Counted from the first letter of the stretch, positions 6,374 through 13,134 are shown. The stretch is DNA of 14,410 bases from Thermoplasmata archaeon (GCA_030039525.1 JASHVI010000176.1:1-14410); one strand, 5' to 3'. The notes: generated by a model from the sequence alone, not told the origin. A program made the numbers and translations.

Positions 6374-7111
6374 ATGTTCAAAGCCCGCCTGAAAATGGAG
6401 GTGCTCCGCGAGCTGGTGGAGGTCATCTCCACCCTCGTGACCGAGGTCAAGATCACGGTCTCCAAGGACGGCATCGACGTGAAGGCGGTGGACCCGTCCC
6501 ACGTCGCGATGCTCGTGCTCAAGCTGAACCAGGGGGCCTTCGACGAGTTCTCCGGGGAGCCGACGGAGCTCGGGCTGGACGTCGAGAAGCTGAAGGAGGT
6601 CCTTCGGCTCGCGAAGCCCGGCGAGGTCCTCGAGCTCCAGTACGACGGCGGCAAGAACAAGCTCGTCGTGAAGGCGGGGAAGGTCACCCGCCACATGTCG
6701 ATCGTCGACCCGGCCGGCATCACGGACCCGAAGGTCCCGAACGTCACGCCGCCCGGGGTCGCGGTCGTCCGGATGGAGGAGCTCCGCCAGGGGATCCGGG
6801 GCTCGGAGAGCATCAGCGACCACGTCACCCTCACTCTCGACCCGGAGGGGTTCACGATGCACTCGGAGGGGGAGACCGACCGCGTCGACATGCGGCTCCC
6901 GAAGGACGGACTGACCCGGCTCGACGTCAAGGAGCCGGTGAAGAGCATGTACCCGCTCGACTTCTTCTCGAGCATGGTGAAGTCGATCACCACCAGCGAC
7001 GACGTGACGCTGCACGTCGGGAACGAGTACCCGCTGAAGATCGACTTCGCGATGGCCGGCGGGAAGGGGGAGGGCCGCTTCCTCCTCGCGCCCCGGGTCG
7101 AAGAGGACTAG
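6374..7111 (+). CDS. pcn: DNA polymerase sliding clamp, PCNA
   Basis: A 245-residue clamp subunit, the usual archaeal PCNA length. Three copies form a ring around DNA that tethers polymerase, FEN1, ligase and other PIP-box proteins. The N-terminal domain has FKARLKMEVLRELVEVIS (2-19) and the signature VKAVDPSHVAMLVLKL (36-51). The interdomain connecting region is around 112-128 (DPAGITDPKVPNVTPP). The second domain ends with MYPLDFFSSMVKS (192-204), matching conserved PCNA sequence, and the protein ends in LLAPRVEED, matching the usual LAPR(I/V) terminus that borders the PIP-binding pocket. The ATG at 6374 starts directly at the conserved MFKA; the open frame to the left is antisense to alaX. 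There is a single copy here with its own promoter. Confidence 0.97.
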   Translation: MFKARLKMEVLRELVEVISTLVTEVKITVSKDGIDVKAVDPSHVAMLVLKLNQGAFDEFSGEPTELGLDVEKLKEVLRLAKPGEVLELQYDGGKNKLVVKAGKVTRHMSIVDPAGITDPKVPNVTPPGVAVVRMEELRQGIRGSESISDHVTLTLDPEGFTMHSEGETDRVDMRLPKDGLTRLDVKEPVKSMYPLDFFSSMVKSITTSDDVTLHVGNEYPLKIDFAMAGGKGEGRFLLAPRVEED

Positions 7112-7115
7112 CCCG

Positions 7116-7135
7116 CCCCGGGTCCGACCCCGGGC
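7116..7135 (+). terminator. Imperfect GC hairpin after the PCNA stop
   Basis: CCCGGGT (7117-7123) can pair with ACCCCGGG (7127-7134) with one bulged C and a 3-nt loop, 5 nt after the TAG stop. No T-tract follows, so a true terminator role is doubtful in an archaeon. Confidence 0.2.
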
Positions 7136-7174
7136 TCCCAGGACCTCGGGAAGGCGCCGGCACCAGCGCGACCC

Positions 7175-7180
7175 TATAAC
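7175..7180 (+). promoter_or_regulatory. TATA box of the thiolase gene
   Basis: TATAAC lies 22-27 nt before the GTG at 7202, placing the transcription start at or within a few bases of the start codon (leaderless). It is the clearest A/T block in the 90-bp gap and supports the GTG start. Confidence 0.75.
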
Positions 7181-7201
7181 CCCCGCTCCGGTCTCTCGGG
7201 C

Positions 7202-8401
7202 GTGAGCGCCCCGCCGCCCCGCGTGGCCATCCTCTCGGCGGTCCGGACCCCGATCGGCAAGTACGGGGGCCGTCTCCGGGGGGTCCGGGCCGTCGACCTC
7301 GGAGCGCTGGCGCTCCGCAGCGCCCTCGAACGGGCGCACGTCGCGCCGGACGAGATCCGGGAGGTCGTGTTCGGCCACTGCATCCAGGCCGGCTGCGGCC
7401 AGAATCCCGCGCGGCAGGTGGCCCGGGCGTCGGGGGTCCCGGACCGCTCCGGCGCCGTGACGGTCAACATGGTCTGCGGCTCGGGGCTGAAGGCGCTCCT
7501 CCTCGGCGTCGCCGAGATCCAGGCCGGGGCCTTCGAGATGGTCGCCGTCGGCGGGATGGAGAGCATGTCGGGCGCCCCGTACCTCGTCCCCGCCGCGGCC
7601 CGCTGGGGGCTCCACTTCGGGGCCTCGACGCTGGACGACGCGATGCAGCGCGACGCCCTCCTCGACGCCTACGGCGAGCACGAGCAGATGGGCCTCGCCG
7701 GGGAGCGCATCGCGAAGAGCCTCGGCCTCTCGCGGGCGGAGGTCGACGCTTTCGCCGTTCGGAGCCACCGGGAGGCGGCGCGGGCCTCCGCCGACGGGAC
7801 CTTCCAGGGCGAGACGGTCCCCGTTCCGGAGGCGATGACGCCCGCCGGACCGGGGCTCACCATGGACGAGGGCCCGCGGGGGGCGACGACCCTCGAGGGG
7901 CTCGCGAAGCTGAAGCCGCCGTTCCGGCCGGACGGGGTCCTCACGGCCGGCAACTCCTCCCAGCTCTCCGACGGGGCCGCGTCGCTGCTGCTGGCGAGCG
8001 AGGCGGCCGTGGAGGCGAAGGGGCTGGCCCCGCTCGCCTGGGTCCACAGCCACGAGGTCGGGGGCGTCGAGCCGTCCCGGGTGATGGAGGCCCCGATCCC
8101 CACCGTCCGGGCCCACCTGGCGCGCGTCGGCGTCAGTCCCTCCGAGATCGACCGCGTCGAGCACAACGAGGCCCTCGCGTCGGCGTCGATCGCGGTGCAG
8201 CGGGCCTTCGGGTTTACGGAGAAGCAGTTCAACGTCCACGGGGGGGCGGTCGCGCTCGGCCACCCGATCGGGGCCAGCGGCGCACGGATCGTCGTGACGC
8301 TGCTCCACGAGCTGCGGCGCTCGGGAACGCACCGGGGGCTCGCGACGCTCTGCATGGGCGGCGGCAACGGCCTCAGCCTCCTCATCGACCGCGCCGAGTA
8401 G
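7202..8401 (+). CDS. Acetyl-CoA C-acetyltransferase (thiolase), bacterial type
   Basis: A 399-residue thiolase that condenses two acetyl-CoA to acetoacetyl-CoA, or cleaves 3-ketoacyl-CoA in the reverse direction. All catalytic elements are present: the acyl-accepting cysteine in VNMVCGSGLKAL (C92), the NEA motif (N322-E323-A324), the histidine in GGAVALGHPIGASGAR (H354) and the second cysteine in CMGGGNG (C384, where many family members have Gln at the Asn position). The length and full two-domain fold match AtoB/PhaA-type enzymes rather than the shorter archaeal thiolases that partner HMG-CoA synthase and a DUF35 protein, and neither partner lies nearby. It could feed fatty-acid breakdown, the mevalonate route or polyester synthesis; nothing here decides. 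GTG start with a TATA box at leaderless distance. Confidence 0.94.
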   Translation: MSAPPPRVAILSAVRTPIGKYGGRLRGVRAVDLGALALRSALERAHVAPDEIREVVFGHCIQAGCGQNPARQVARASGVPDRSGAVTVNMVCGSGLKALLLGVAEIQAGAFEMVAVGGMESMSGAPYLVPAAARWGLHFGASTLDDAMQRDALLDAYGEHEQMGLAGERIAKSLGLSRAEVDAFAVRSHREAARASADGTFQGETVPVPEAMTPAGPGLTMDEGPRGATTLEGLAKLKPPFRPDGVLTAGNSSQLSDGAASLLLASEAAVEAKGLAPLAWVHSHEVGGVEPSRVMEAPIPTVRAHLARVGVSPSEIDRVEHNEALASASIAVQRAFGFTEKQFNVHGGAVALGHPIGASGARIVVTLLHELRRSGTHRGLATLCMGGGNGLSLLIDRAE

Positions 8402-8415
8402 GCGCGGCGGCCCGC

Positions 8416-9642
8416 CTAGAGCCCCTTGGAGAGGGCGAGCCCGAGCCGGCGGTCGACGGAGGCCAGGAAGGACCGGACCCGGCGTCGGCTCCCCCGAGGG
8501 AACCGGGGGTTCCCGGCGGCCCGGATCGACCCGGCCAGCCGCTCGAGGACCGTGAAGGCGCGGCCCACCGCGAGGCCCTCGTGGAGCGCGGCCTCGACCC
8601 CCGCCTCGGCCCGGGCGAGCGCCGACTCCGGCACGCTGCCGCCCGCGCCGGCCGGCACCGATCCCCGCAGCGCCGCGGCCGTTCGCTCCCAGCGCTCCGC
8701 AGCCGACCGGAGGTCGGCGGCGTTCCACTCGAGGCGCCGGTGGAACGGGGGAGCGAGCAGGTACCATCGGAGGGCGTCGGGGCCGAAGCGCTCCAGCTCG
8801 GGCCGCAGGGGCACGAGGTGCCCGGTCGATTTCGACATCTTCTCCCCGCCCTCCGTGACGAAGCCGGTGTGCAGGTACTGCCGGGCGAACCGAACGCCCC
8901 GCAGCGTCAGCGCGACCTCGTTCTCATCGTAGTGGTGCGGAAAGACGAGGTCCGTTCCCCCGCCGTGGAGGTCCACCGGGATCCCGAGGTACCGTTCGGC
9001 CATCGCGTAGCACTCGAGGTGCCAGCCCGGGGCCCCCTGGCCAAAGGGGCTCGGCCACGACGCGCTCGGGGAGAGCTGGCGGCGCCACAGCAGGAACTCC
9101 CGCCCCTTGCGCTCGACCTCGGCCGCCGCCGTCGGGGAGTCGCTCACCACGTGGCGGGCGAGCTCCGATCCGACGCGGAAGTTCCGCCGGTCGGGCCGGG
9201 GCTTGGGGACGTAGAGCAGGCTGTCCCCCTCCCACCGGGCCCGTCCCCGGCGCTCGAGCGCCCGCACGACGCGGATCATCCGCGGGACGAAGGCGCTCGC
9301 CCGGGGGTGGACGTGCGGCGGCAGGACGCGCAGCCGCCCGAGGTCCTCGAAGAACCGGGCCTCCTCGGTGCGGGCGAGCTCCTTCCAGGTCTGACCGAGC
9401 GAGACCGCCCGGTCGGTGATCTTGTCCTCGAAGTCGGTGACGTTCATGACGTGCCGGACCCGGGTCCCGTCGGCCTCGAGGACCCGGCGCACGACGTCGA
9501 AGTACAGGTAGGTCCGGGCGTGCCCGACGTGGGCGCCGTCGTAGACGGTCGGGCCGCAGACGTAGAGCGTCGTCGCGCGTCCGGCGCGCTGCGGGACGCT
9601 CCGGGGGAGTCCGGTGAGGGTGTCGAGGAGCCGGAGCCCCAT
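8416..9642 (-). CDS. cysS: Cysteinyl-tRNA synthetase family enzyme, short form
   Basis: A 408-residue class I enzyme activating cysteine with ATP. The signature motifs are present: YVCGPTVYDGAHVGHART (27-44, HIGH-type motif HVGH at 38-41) and GEKMSKS (266-272). The zinc/cysteine site is complete by spacing to E. coli CysRS: C29, C211 in GWHLECYAMA, H236 and E240 in FPHHYDENE. It is about 50 residues shorter than E. coli CysRS (461) and appears to lack the C-terminal anticodon-recognition domain. That length, and the segments LRVLPPH and SWPSPFGQG, recall MshC (cysteine:GlcN-Ins ligase), a CysRS relative of about 410 residues. CysRS is the simpler reading, but a specialised ligase cannot be excluded. 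The ATG at 9642 has a TATA box 26-32 nt upstream; the 3' end is 14 bp from the thiolase end. Confidence 0.85.
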   Translation of the reverse strand: MGLRLLDTLTGLPRSVPQRAGRATTLYVCGPTVYDGAHVGHARTYLYFDVVRRVLEADGTRVRHVMNVTDFEDKITDRAVSLGQTWKELARTEEARFFEDLGRLRVLPPHVHPRASAFVPRMIRVVRALERRGRARWEGDSLLYVPKPRPDRRNFRVGSELARHVVSDSPTAAAEVERKGREFLLWRRQLSPSASWPSPFGQGAPGWHLECYAMAERYLGIPVDLHGGGTDLVFPHHYDENEVALTLRGVRFARQYLHTGFVTEGGEKMSKSTGHLVPLRPELERFGPDALRWYLLAPPFHRRLEWNAADLRSAAERWERTAAALRGSVPAGAGGSVPESALARAEAGVEAALHEGLAVGRAFTVLERLAGSIRAAGNPRFPRGSRRRVRSFLASVDRRLGLALSKGL

Positions 9643-9667
9643 CGACCTCCGGGGCCCGGTGGGCCGA

Positions 9668-9674
9668 GTTTAAG
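9668..9674 (-). promoter_or_regulatory. TATA box of the CysRS-like gene
   Basis: CTTAAAC on the minus strand lies 26-32 nt before the ATG at 9642, fitting leaderless transcription. AAAG just upstream on the same strand could act as BRE. Confidence 0.65.
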
Positions 9675-9717
9675 TCTTTGGGCGCGGCGGAGGCTCTCGT
9701 TACCTTCAAGTGGGCTT

Positions 9718-9734
9718 CCGGCCCATGAGGCCGG
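9718..9734 (+). repeat. 6-bp inverted repeat upstream of the RAM-domain gene
   Basis: CCGGCC (9718-9723) and GGCCGG (9729-9734) flank a 5-nt spacer, ending 10 nt before the ATG at 9745. CTTCAAG at 9704-9710 is a possible TATA element just upstream, so the repeat would lie near the transcription start. It may be an operator or leader hairpin, or a by-product of GC content. Confidence 0.3.
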
Positions 9735-9744
9735 GGCCCTTCGA

Positions 9745-9981
9745 ATGGAGACCCTCTACCTCTTGGTGGAGACCGAGGTCGGCCGCCTCGAGGAGGTCCT
9801 GAAGAAGGTCCGGGCCGTCCCCCACGTCGTCGAGGTCGAGGCCGTCACCGGCCCGTTCGACCTCATCGTGAAGATCCAGGCGGGGCACGTGAACGAGGCG
9901 CTCGACGTGGTCGTCCACCGGATCCGGAGGATCCCGGGGATCCACGGCACCGAGACCCTCGTGACCGTCGGCGAGACGTAG
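9745..9981 (+). CDS. Stand-alone RAM-domain protein (Lrp/AsnC C-terminal type)
   Basis: A 78-residue protein consisting of one RAM (regulation of amino acid metabolism) domain, without the helix-turn-helix of full Lrp/AsnC regulators. The pattern is clear: ETLYLLVETEVGRLEEVLKKV (strand and helix, 2-22), then VVEVEAVTGPFDLIVKIQA (strands, 28-46; VTGPFD is the usual RAM turn), then NEALDVVVHRIRRIPGIHGTETLVTV (helix and strand). Such proteins form dimers to octamers, bind amino acids at subunit interfaces, and may act alone or mix with full-length Lrp proteins. The ATG at 9745 precedes the first strand directly. The minus-strand gene from the right runs into it antisense. Confidence 0.88.
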   Translation: METLYLLVETEVGRLEEVLKKVRAVPHVVEVEAVTGPFDLIVKIQAGHVNEALDVVVHRIRRIPGIHGTETLVTVGET

Positions 9982-10197
9982 GCGAGCTCTCGGGCGGCGC
10001 CGGTCGGGCCCTGCGGGGAGGCCTCCGAGAGGGAAGCGACCGCGGCCGGGGCCTTCGGGAACTCGAAGAGGTCGACCGCCTCCGGCGCCATCGGCAGCAT
10101 GTAGTCCTCGCCCGAGGTCGGCACGACCTCGGTGGGCGCCGACGCGTTCGGGGTCCAGTGCTCCTCGAGCTCGGGAGGCCAGTATCCGCTCGGGGGG
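9756..10197 (-). other. Displaced 3' coding segment of the glycoside-hydrolase-like gene (other minus frame)
   Basis: From about 10197 down to 9982 the protein-like reading moves to a different minus frame from the one used upstream. It gives SGYWPPELEEHWTPN, then TSGEDYMLPMAPEAVDLFEF and further Ala/Ser/Pro-rich residues, which resembles the closing beta-sandwich strands of a glycosidase and includes another N-glycosylation sequon (NAS). The upstream frame gives only Arg/Pro/Ser-rich shadow sequence here. From 9981 to the stop at 9756-9758 this frame is antisense to the RAM gene with wobble facing wobble, a phase that stays open by chance, so that last part may not be real protein. Confidence 0.6.
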
Positions 10198-11494
10198 AGC
10201 ACGAGAGCTCGAGGGTGGTGTTCCCCGCGTTGACCGCGAGGACCGTGAGCGCCCCGCCCGGCCCGCCCGTCGTGGCGACCGTGTAGAATCCGGGGACCAC
10301 GGCGCTGGGGGAGACGACGACGCGCTCCTCGCCCAGGAGGGGCAGGAGGTCCGCGTAGAGCAGCTCGACCGGATGGGGCGCGCTGGAGGGAGGCGTGTAG
10401 AAGGAGCCATTGTACGTCGACTCGTAGGCGAAGAGGTCGGTGTTCGTGACGTTCTGCTCGAGGCCCTGGATGAGCAGCGCCGCGATGTACGGGACCTCCG
10501 CGTACGACGCCATGAGCCCGTCGTAGGGGCCTCCGGCGTTCCCCGAGCCCAGCTCCGTCACGAGGAACGGCTCGTCGGCGCAGCTCGGACAGGCCGAGGC
10601 CAGGGCGGCCCGGTCCGGGGGGATGCGCGAAGAGATGCTGCTCGCGTCCGTCAGGCTGTCGAAGAAGGCCCCGAGGCTCGCCGTCGCGTTCGTCGTCCCT
10701 CCCGCGGGGTAGACGTGGACCGAGTAGCCGGCGACTTCGGTCCCCGCGGCCTCGGCGATCGCCCGGATCCAGGTCGTCTCCCCGTACGCGCCGGTGCCGA
10801 GGCCCCCGAGCCCGAGGATCCGCGCCGACGGGTCGACCGCGTGGATCTCCTGGACGTACTGGACGACGACCTCGGCGTACGCCGACGGAGTGGCGTTGAC
10901 CTCCTGGCTCGCGTTCCAGTCCGCCCAGGGGATCTCGAAGTGCGTCCAGAGCGCCGGCTCGTTCCCGAGCTCGTAGTACTCGGGCGTGAAGTCGAGCTGC
11001 TGGGCGATGTACTGCACCTCGGAGGCGGCGTAGGAGGGGTCGTCGATCTCGGTGGGGAGCTGGATGATCGCGCCGCAGCCGACCGACTTGCACCAGCTCA
11101 CGAAGGCGGTGAGGGTCGTCGGGTCGGAGGTGATCGAGCCGTTCTCGTTGTAGATCCGGTCGTTGAGGGCGTCGAGTCGCTCCCCGACATCGCCCCCGGG
11201 CCAGCGGACCCAGTGGATCGGCGTTCCGGAGAGGTTGACGCCGGGAGACCCGGTCGGGGGGTACTCCACGCGTAGGTCGACCCCGAAGTAGGAGCTCGGG
11301 ATGGGGCCGGCGAGCGCCGATGGCAACACGGTGAGGTTCTGGGGAGACCCGAACACGGACCCGACGCAGCACGAGGTTCGAGAGGGGCCGCCCCCGGCCG
11401 AATGGTGGAACAGCGGCAGCACGACAAAGTAGGACGTGACGAGGGCCGCCGCGACCAGGATCGCGGCGACGATCCCCCATCGGTACGGCGGCAT
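9863..11494 (-). CDS. Secreted or membrane-anchored glycoside-hydrolase-like protein, probably frameshifted
   Basis: The open frame gives 543 residues, of which about the first 434 look genuine. Residues 7-29 are one hydrophobic span (signal anchor), so the rest is outside the cell. The body resembles a clan-A TIM-barrel glycosidase: IHWVRWPGGDVGERLDALN (93-111), YYELGNEPALW (173-183, E179 as acid/base), GYSVHVYPAG (256-265) and LVTELGSGN (311-319, E314 as nucleophile), followed by beta-sandwich-like sequence (about 388-430). The exact family is not clear (GH39/GH79-like). There are nine N-x-S/T sequons within 430 residues and Cys pairs 42/43, 135/140 and 302/305. After residue 434 the frame becomes Arg/Ser/Pro-rich nonsense, while sensible sequence continues in another frame; one added base in the six-G run at 10192-10197 would join them. 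The ATG at 11494 has a TATA box 26-31 nt upstream. Confidence 0.75.
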   Translation of the reverse strand: MPPYRWGIVAAILVAAALVTSYFVVLPLFHHSAGGGPSRTSCCVGSVFGSPQNLTVLPSALAGPIPSSYFGVDLRVEYPPTGSPGVNLSGTPIHWVRWPGGDVGERLDALNDRIYNENGSITSDPTTLTAFVSWCKSVGCGAIIQLPTEIDDPSYAASEVQYIAQQLDFTPEYYELGNEPALWTHFEIPWADWNASQEVNATPSAYAEVVVQYVQEIHAVDPSARILGLGGLGTGAYGETTWIRAIAEAAGTEVAGYSVHVYPAGGTTNATASLGAFFDSLTDASSISSRIPPDRAALASACPSCADEPFLVTELGSGNAGGPYDGLMASYAEVPYIAALLIQGLEQNVTNTDLFAYESTYNGSFYTPPSSAPHPVELLYADLLPLLGEERVVVSPSAVVPGFYTVATTGGPGGALTVLAVNAGNTTLELSCSPRADTGLPSSRSTGPRTRRRPPRSCRPRARTTCCRWRRRRSTSSSSRRPRPRSLPSRRPPRRARPAPPESSPTSRRRSRGSRCRGSPGSSGSGGRPRRAPRSRAPPGSSR

Positions 11495-11519
11495 CCCGCC
11501 GGATGGAGCGCTCTGGGGG

Positions 11520-11525
11520 TTTATC
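11520..11525 (-). promoter_or_regulatory. TATA box of the glycoside-hydrolase-like gene
   Basis: GATAAA on the minus strand lies 26-31 nt before the ATG at 11494, the leaderless spacing seen throughout the window. It indicates separate transcription from the upstream alpha/beta hydrolase gene, which ends 122 bp away. Confidence 0.7.
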
Positions 11526-11616
11526 GGACCCTCGGTCCGCGCTTCGAGGTCCCAACGACCCCGGCGGGCCGAGAGTCCGGGCGCGTCGGGAGGCGGCGTA
11601 CGGGGCCGCGGGAGTC

Positions 11617-12519
11617 CTAGTCCGATCCCCGCGAGGCGGAGAAGAAGGAGGAGAGGATCGCCGACACGGCATCGGGCTGTTCGACCATCGGAAAGTGGCC
11701 GGCGGCGTCGAGGAGCTCGAACCGCGCTCCGGGGACCCGGCCGGCGGCGGCCTGTGCGGAGGGCCAGGGAAACTGCGGGTCCTGCCGCCCCGAGGCGATG
11801 AGCACGGGGAGCCGAAGCCGCTCGAGGACGCCGGCGACGGAGGCGTCGGGCCGGCGCAGGGCGAAGGCGGTGGCGATCAACGCCCGACGACGCGGTCGGT
11901 CGGCCCAGCCGCGGACCATCGCGTCGGTCCAGGCCCCCTCGGCGAATCGCGGATCGTGGAACACGGCACGGACGAGCAGCCTGCGGACCCGGGCCGGTCC
12001 GGGCGCCGCGAAGAGCGAGGGGAGGAGGAACGGGAGGTACATCCTCGCGGTCCGTCCCGGGAGCTTCGGCGTGAGGCCGGCCGCGTCGAGCACGGCGACG
12101 GAGGCGATCCGCTCCGGGCGGTCGAGGGCGAGCATCAGAGCGAGGGTCCCCCCCATGGAGTTGCCGACGAGGCCGAAGCGCGGCCAGGGCATGGCGTCGA
12201 CCGCCGCTCGCAGCGCGGCGCGGTACTCGGGAAGGGTCCGGGAGCGTCCCGGAAGGAGATCGCTACCGCCCTGGCACGGCAGGTCGAGCGCCCGCCACGG
12301 GTGGGCGGAGCCGAGTCGTCGAGCGACCGGTAGCCAGACCTCGCTCCAGGTCGGCCAGCCGTGCAGCAGGAGCAGCGGAAGGCCGGAGCCTCGGCCCCCC
12401 TCGAGGTACCTCAGGCGCAGGCCCCCCGCTTCCTGGAATCCTTCGCGGACCTCCTCGGGGCGTCGGTCGAGCGGGGTGGTCGGCTCGTGGAGGGCACCGC
12501 CGTCCGGGGAGACCGCCAC
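11617..12519 (-). CDS. Alpha/beta-fold hydrolase
   Basis: A 300-residue serine hydrolase of the alpha/beta fold. The oxyanion loop is LLLHGWPTWSEVW (50-62). The nucleophile elbow is GNSMGG (S121), the acid is in ASGRQDP (D247) and the histidine in AAGHFPMVEQP (H275), a complete catalytic triad in canonical order. A helical cap occupies roughly 150-232. The pattern is common to esterases, haloalkane dehalogenase-like and meta-cleavage hydrolases, so the substrate cannot be named. There is no signal peptide, so it is cytosolic. It starts at GTG 12519-12517, about 30 residues before the first core strand, with a weak TATA-like block 22-28 nt upstream; a later start is possible because the first 28 residues carry no motif. 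Divergent from the peroxiredoxin gene. Confidence 0.9.
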   Translation of the reverse strand: MAVSPDGGALHEPTTPLDRRPEEVREGFQEAGGLRLRYLEGGRGSGLPLLLLHGWPTWSEVWLPVARRLGSAHPWRALDLPCQGGSDLLPGRSRTLPEYRAALRAAVDAMPWPRFGLVGNSMGGTLALMLALDRPERIASVAVLDAAGLTPKLPGRTARMYLPFLLPSLFAAPGPARVRRLLVRAVFHDPRFAEGAWTDAMVRGWADRPRRRALIATAFALRRPDASVAGVLERLRLPVLIASGRQDPQFPWPSAQAAAGRVPGARFELLDAAGHFPMVEQPDAVSAILSSFFSASRGSD

Positions 12520-12540
12520 GGCTCCCGGAGGCCGATCTCG

Positions 12541-12547
12541 GGAAAAC
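12541..12547 (-). promoter_or_regulatory. Possible TATA element of the alpha/beta hydrolase gene
   Basis: GTTTTCC on the minus strand, 22-28 nt before the GTG at 12519. It is weak but is the only T-rich block at the right distance, and it supports the GTG start. Confidence 0.4.
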
Positions 12548-12585
12548 CCCTCGCGGGGGCTCCCGGGTCTGGCGCAGGGCGAGCC

Positions 12586-12593
12586 CTATGTAG
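12586..12593 (+). promoter_or_regulatory. TATA-like element of the peroxiredoxin gene
   Basis: CTATGTAG lies 21-28 nt before the ATG at 12614, fitting leaderless transcription. With the hydrolase element at 12541-12547 it makes a back-to-back promoter pair within a 94-bp gap. Confidence 0.5.
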
Positions 12594-12613
12594 AGCGCCG
12601 GAGTGGACGCGCC

Positions 12614-13051
12614 ATGCTCGCGGTCGGTCAACCGGCGCCGGAGTTCGACGAGGAGAGCTCGCAGGGACGCGTCCGTCTGAGGGAGCAGCGCGGGGGGCGG
12701 GTCGTGCTGTACTTCTATCCGGCCGCGGACACCCCCGGATGCACGATCGAGTCGAAGAAGCTCCGGGACCTCGTCCCCCGGCTCGAGGCGAAGGGCGTGA
12801 AGGTCATCGGGGTGAGCACCGACACCGTCGGCGACCAGCAGGCCTTCGCGGAGAAGTGCGCCCTCCCCTTCCCGCTCGTCGCCGACACCTCGAAGAAGGT
12901 CGCGCAATCGTACGGCGTCCTCCGGGAGAGCGGACGGGCCCGTCGCGTCACGTTCCTGCTCGACGCCGAGGGCCGGATCGAGGAGATCGTCGACCAGGGG
13001 TCGCCGGACCCCCACATCGCGGCGGTCGAGCGGCGGTACCTCTCGAACTGA
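12614..13051 (+). CDS. bcp: Peroxiredoxin, BCP/PrxQ type
   Basis: A 145-residue thiol peroxidase that reduces hydrogen peroxide and organic hydroperoxides. The N terminus, LAVGQPAPEF (2-11), is typical of AhpC/TSA proteins. The peroxidatic site is YPAADTPGCTIESKKL (35-50) with C43. The usual second BCP cysteine five residues later is absent (K48). The only other cysteine is C82 in AEKCALPFPLVAD, near the position of the helix-3 resolving cysteine of some PrxQ enzymes. It is therefore either an atypical 2-Cys enzyme using C82 or a 1-Cys enzyme reduced by an external thiol. GVSTD (66-70) and RVTFLLDAEG (110-119) match the conserved fold. Cytosolic, single gene, leaderless-type promoter. Confidence 0.94.
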   Translation: MLAVGQPAPEFDEESSQGRVRLREQRGGRVVLYFYPAADTPGCTIESKKLRDLVPRLEAKGVKVIGVSTDTVGDQQAFAEKCALPFPLVADTSKKVAQSYGVLRESGRARRVTFLLDAEGRIEEIVDQGSPDPHIAAVERRYLSN

Positions 13052-13134
13052 GCGACCCCGCCCGGTCCGGGCCCCGGAGCGCCGCGACGGCCGTCCTGCC
13101 CCTCCGCCGATTCGGCTTTGAGGGCCCTCGACAC

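Noticed and set aside
5423..8767. A minus-strand open frame of over 1,100 codons ending with the AlaX protein
   Set aside because: Upstream of 6184 it is antisense to PCNA and the thiolase and is Arg/Pro/Gly-rich without motifs; high GC makes stops rare. Only the AlaX part is real.
8581..9744. A plus-strand extension upstream of the RAM-domain protein
   Set aside because: Antisense to the CysRS-like gene; a single RAM domain fits the 78-residue start exactly.
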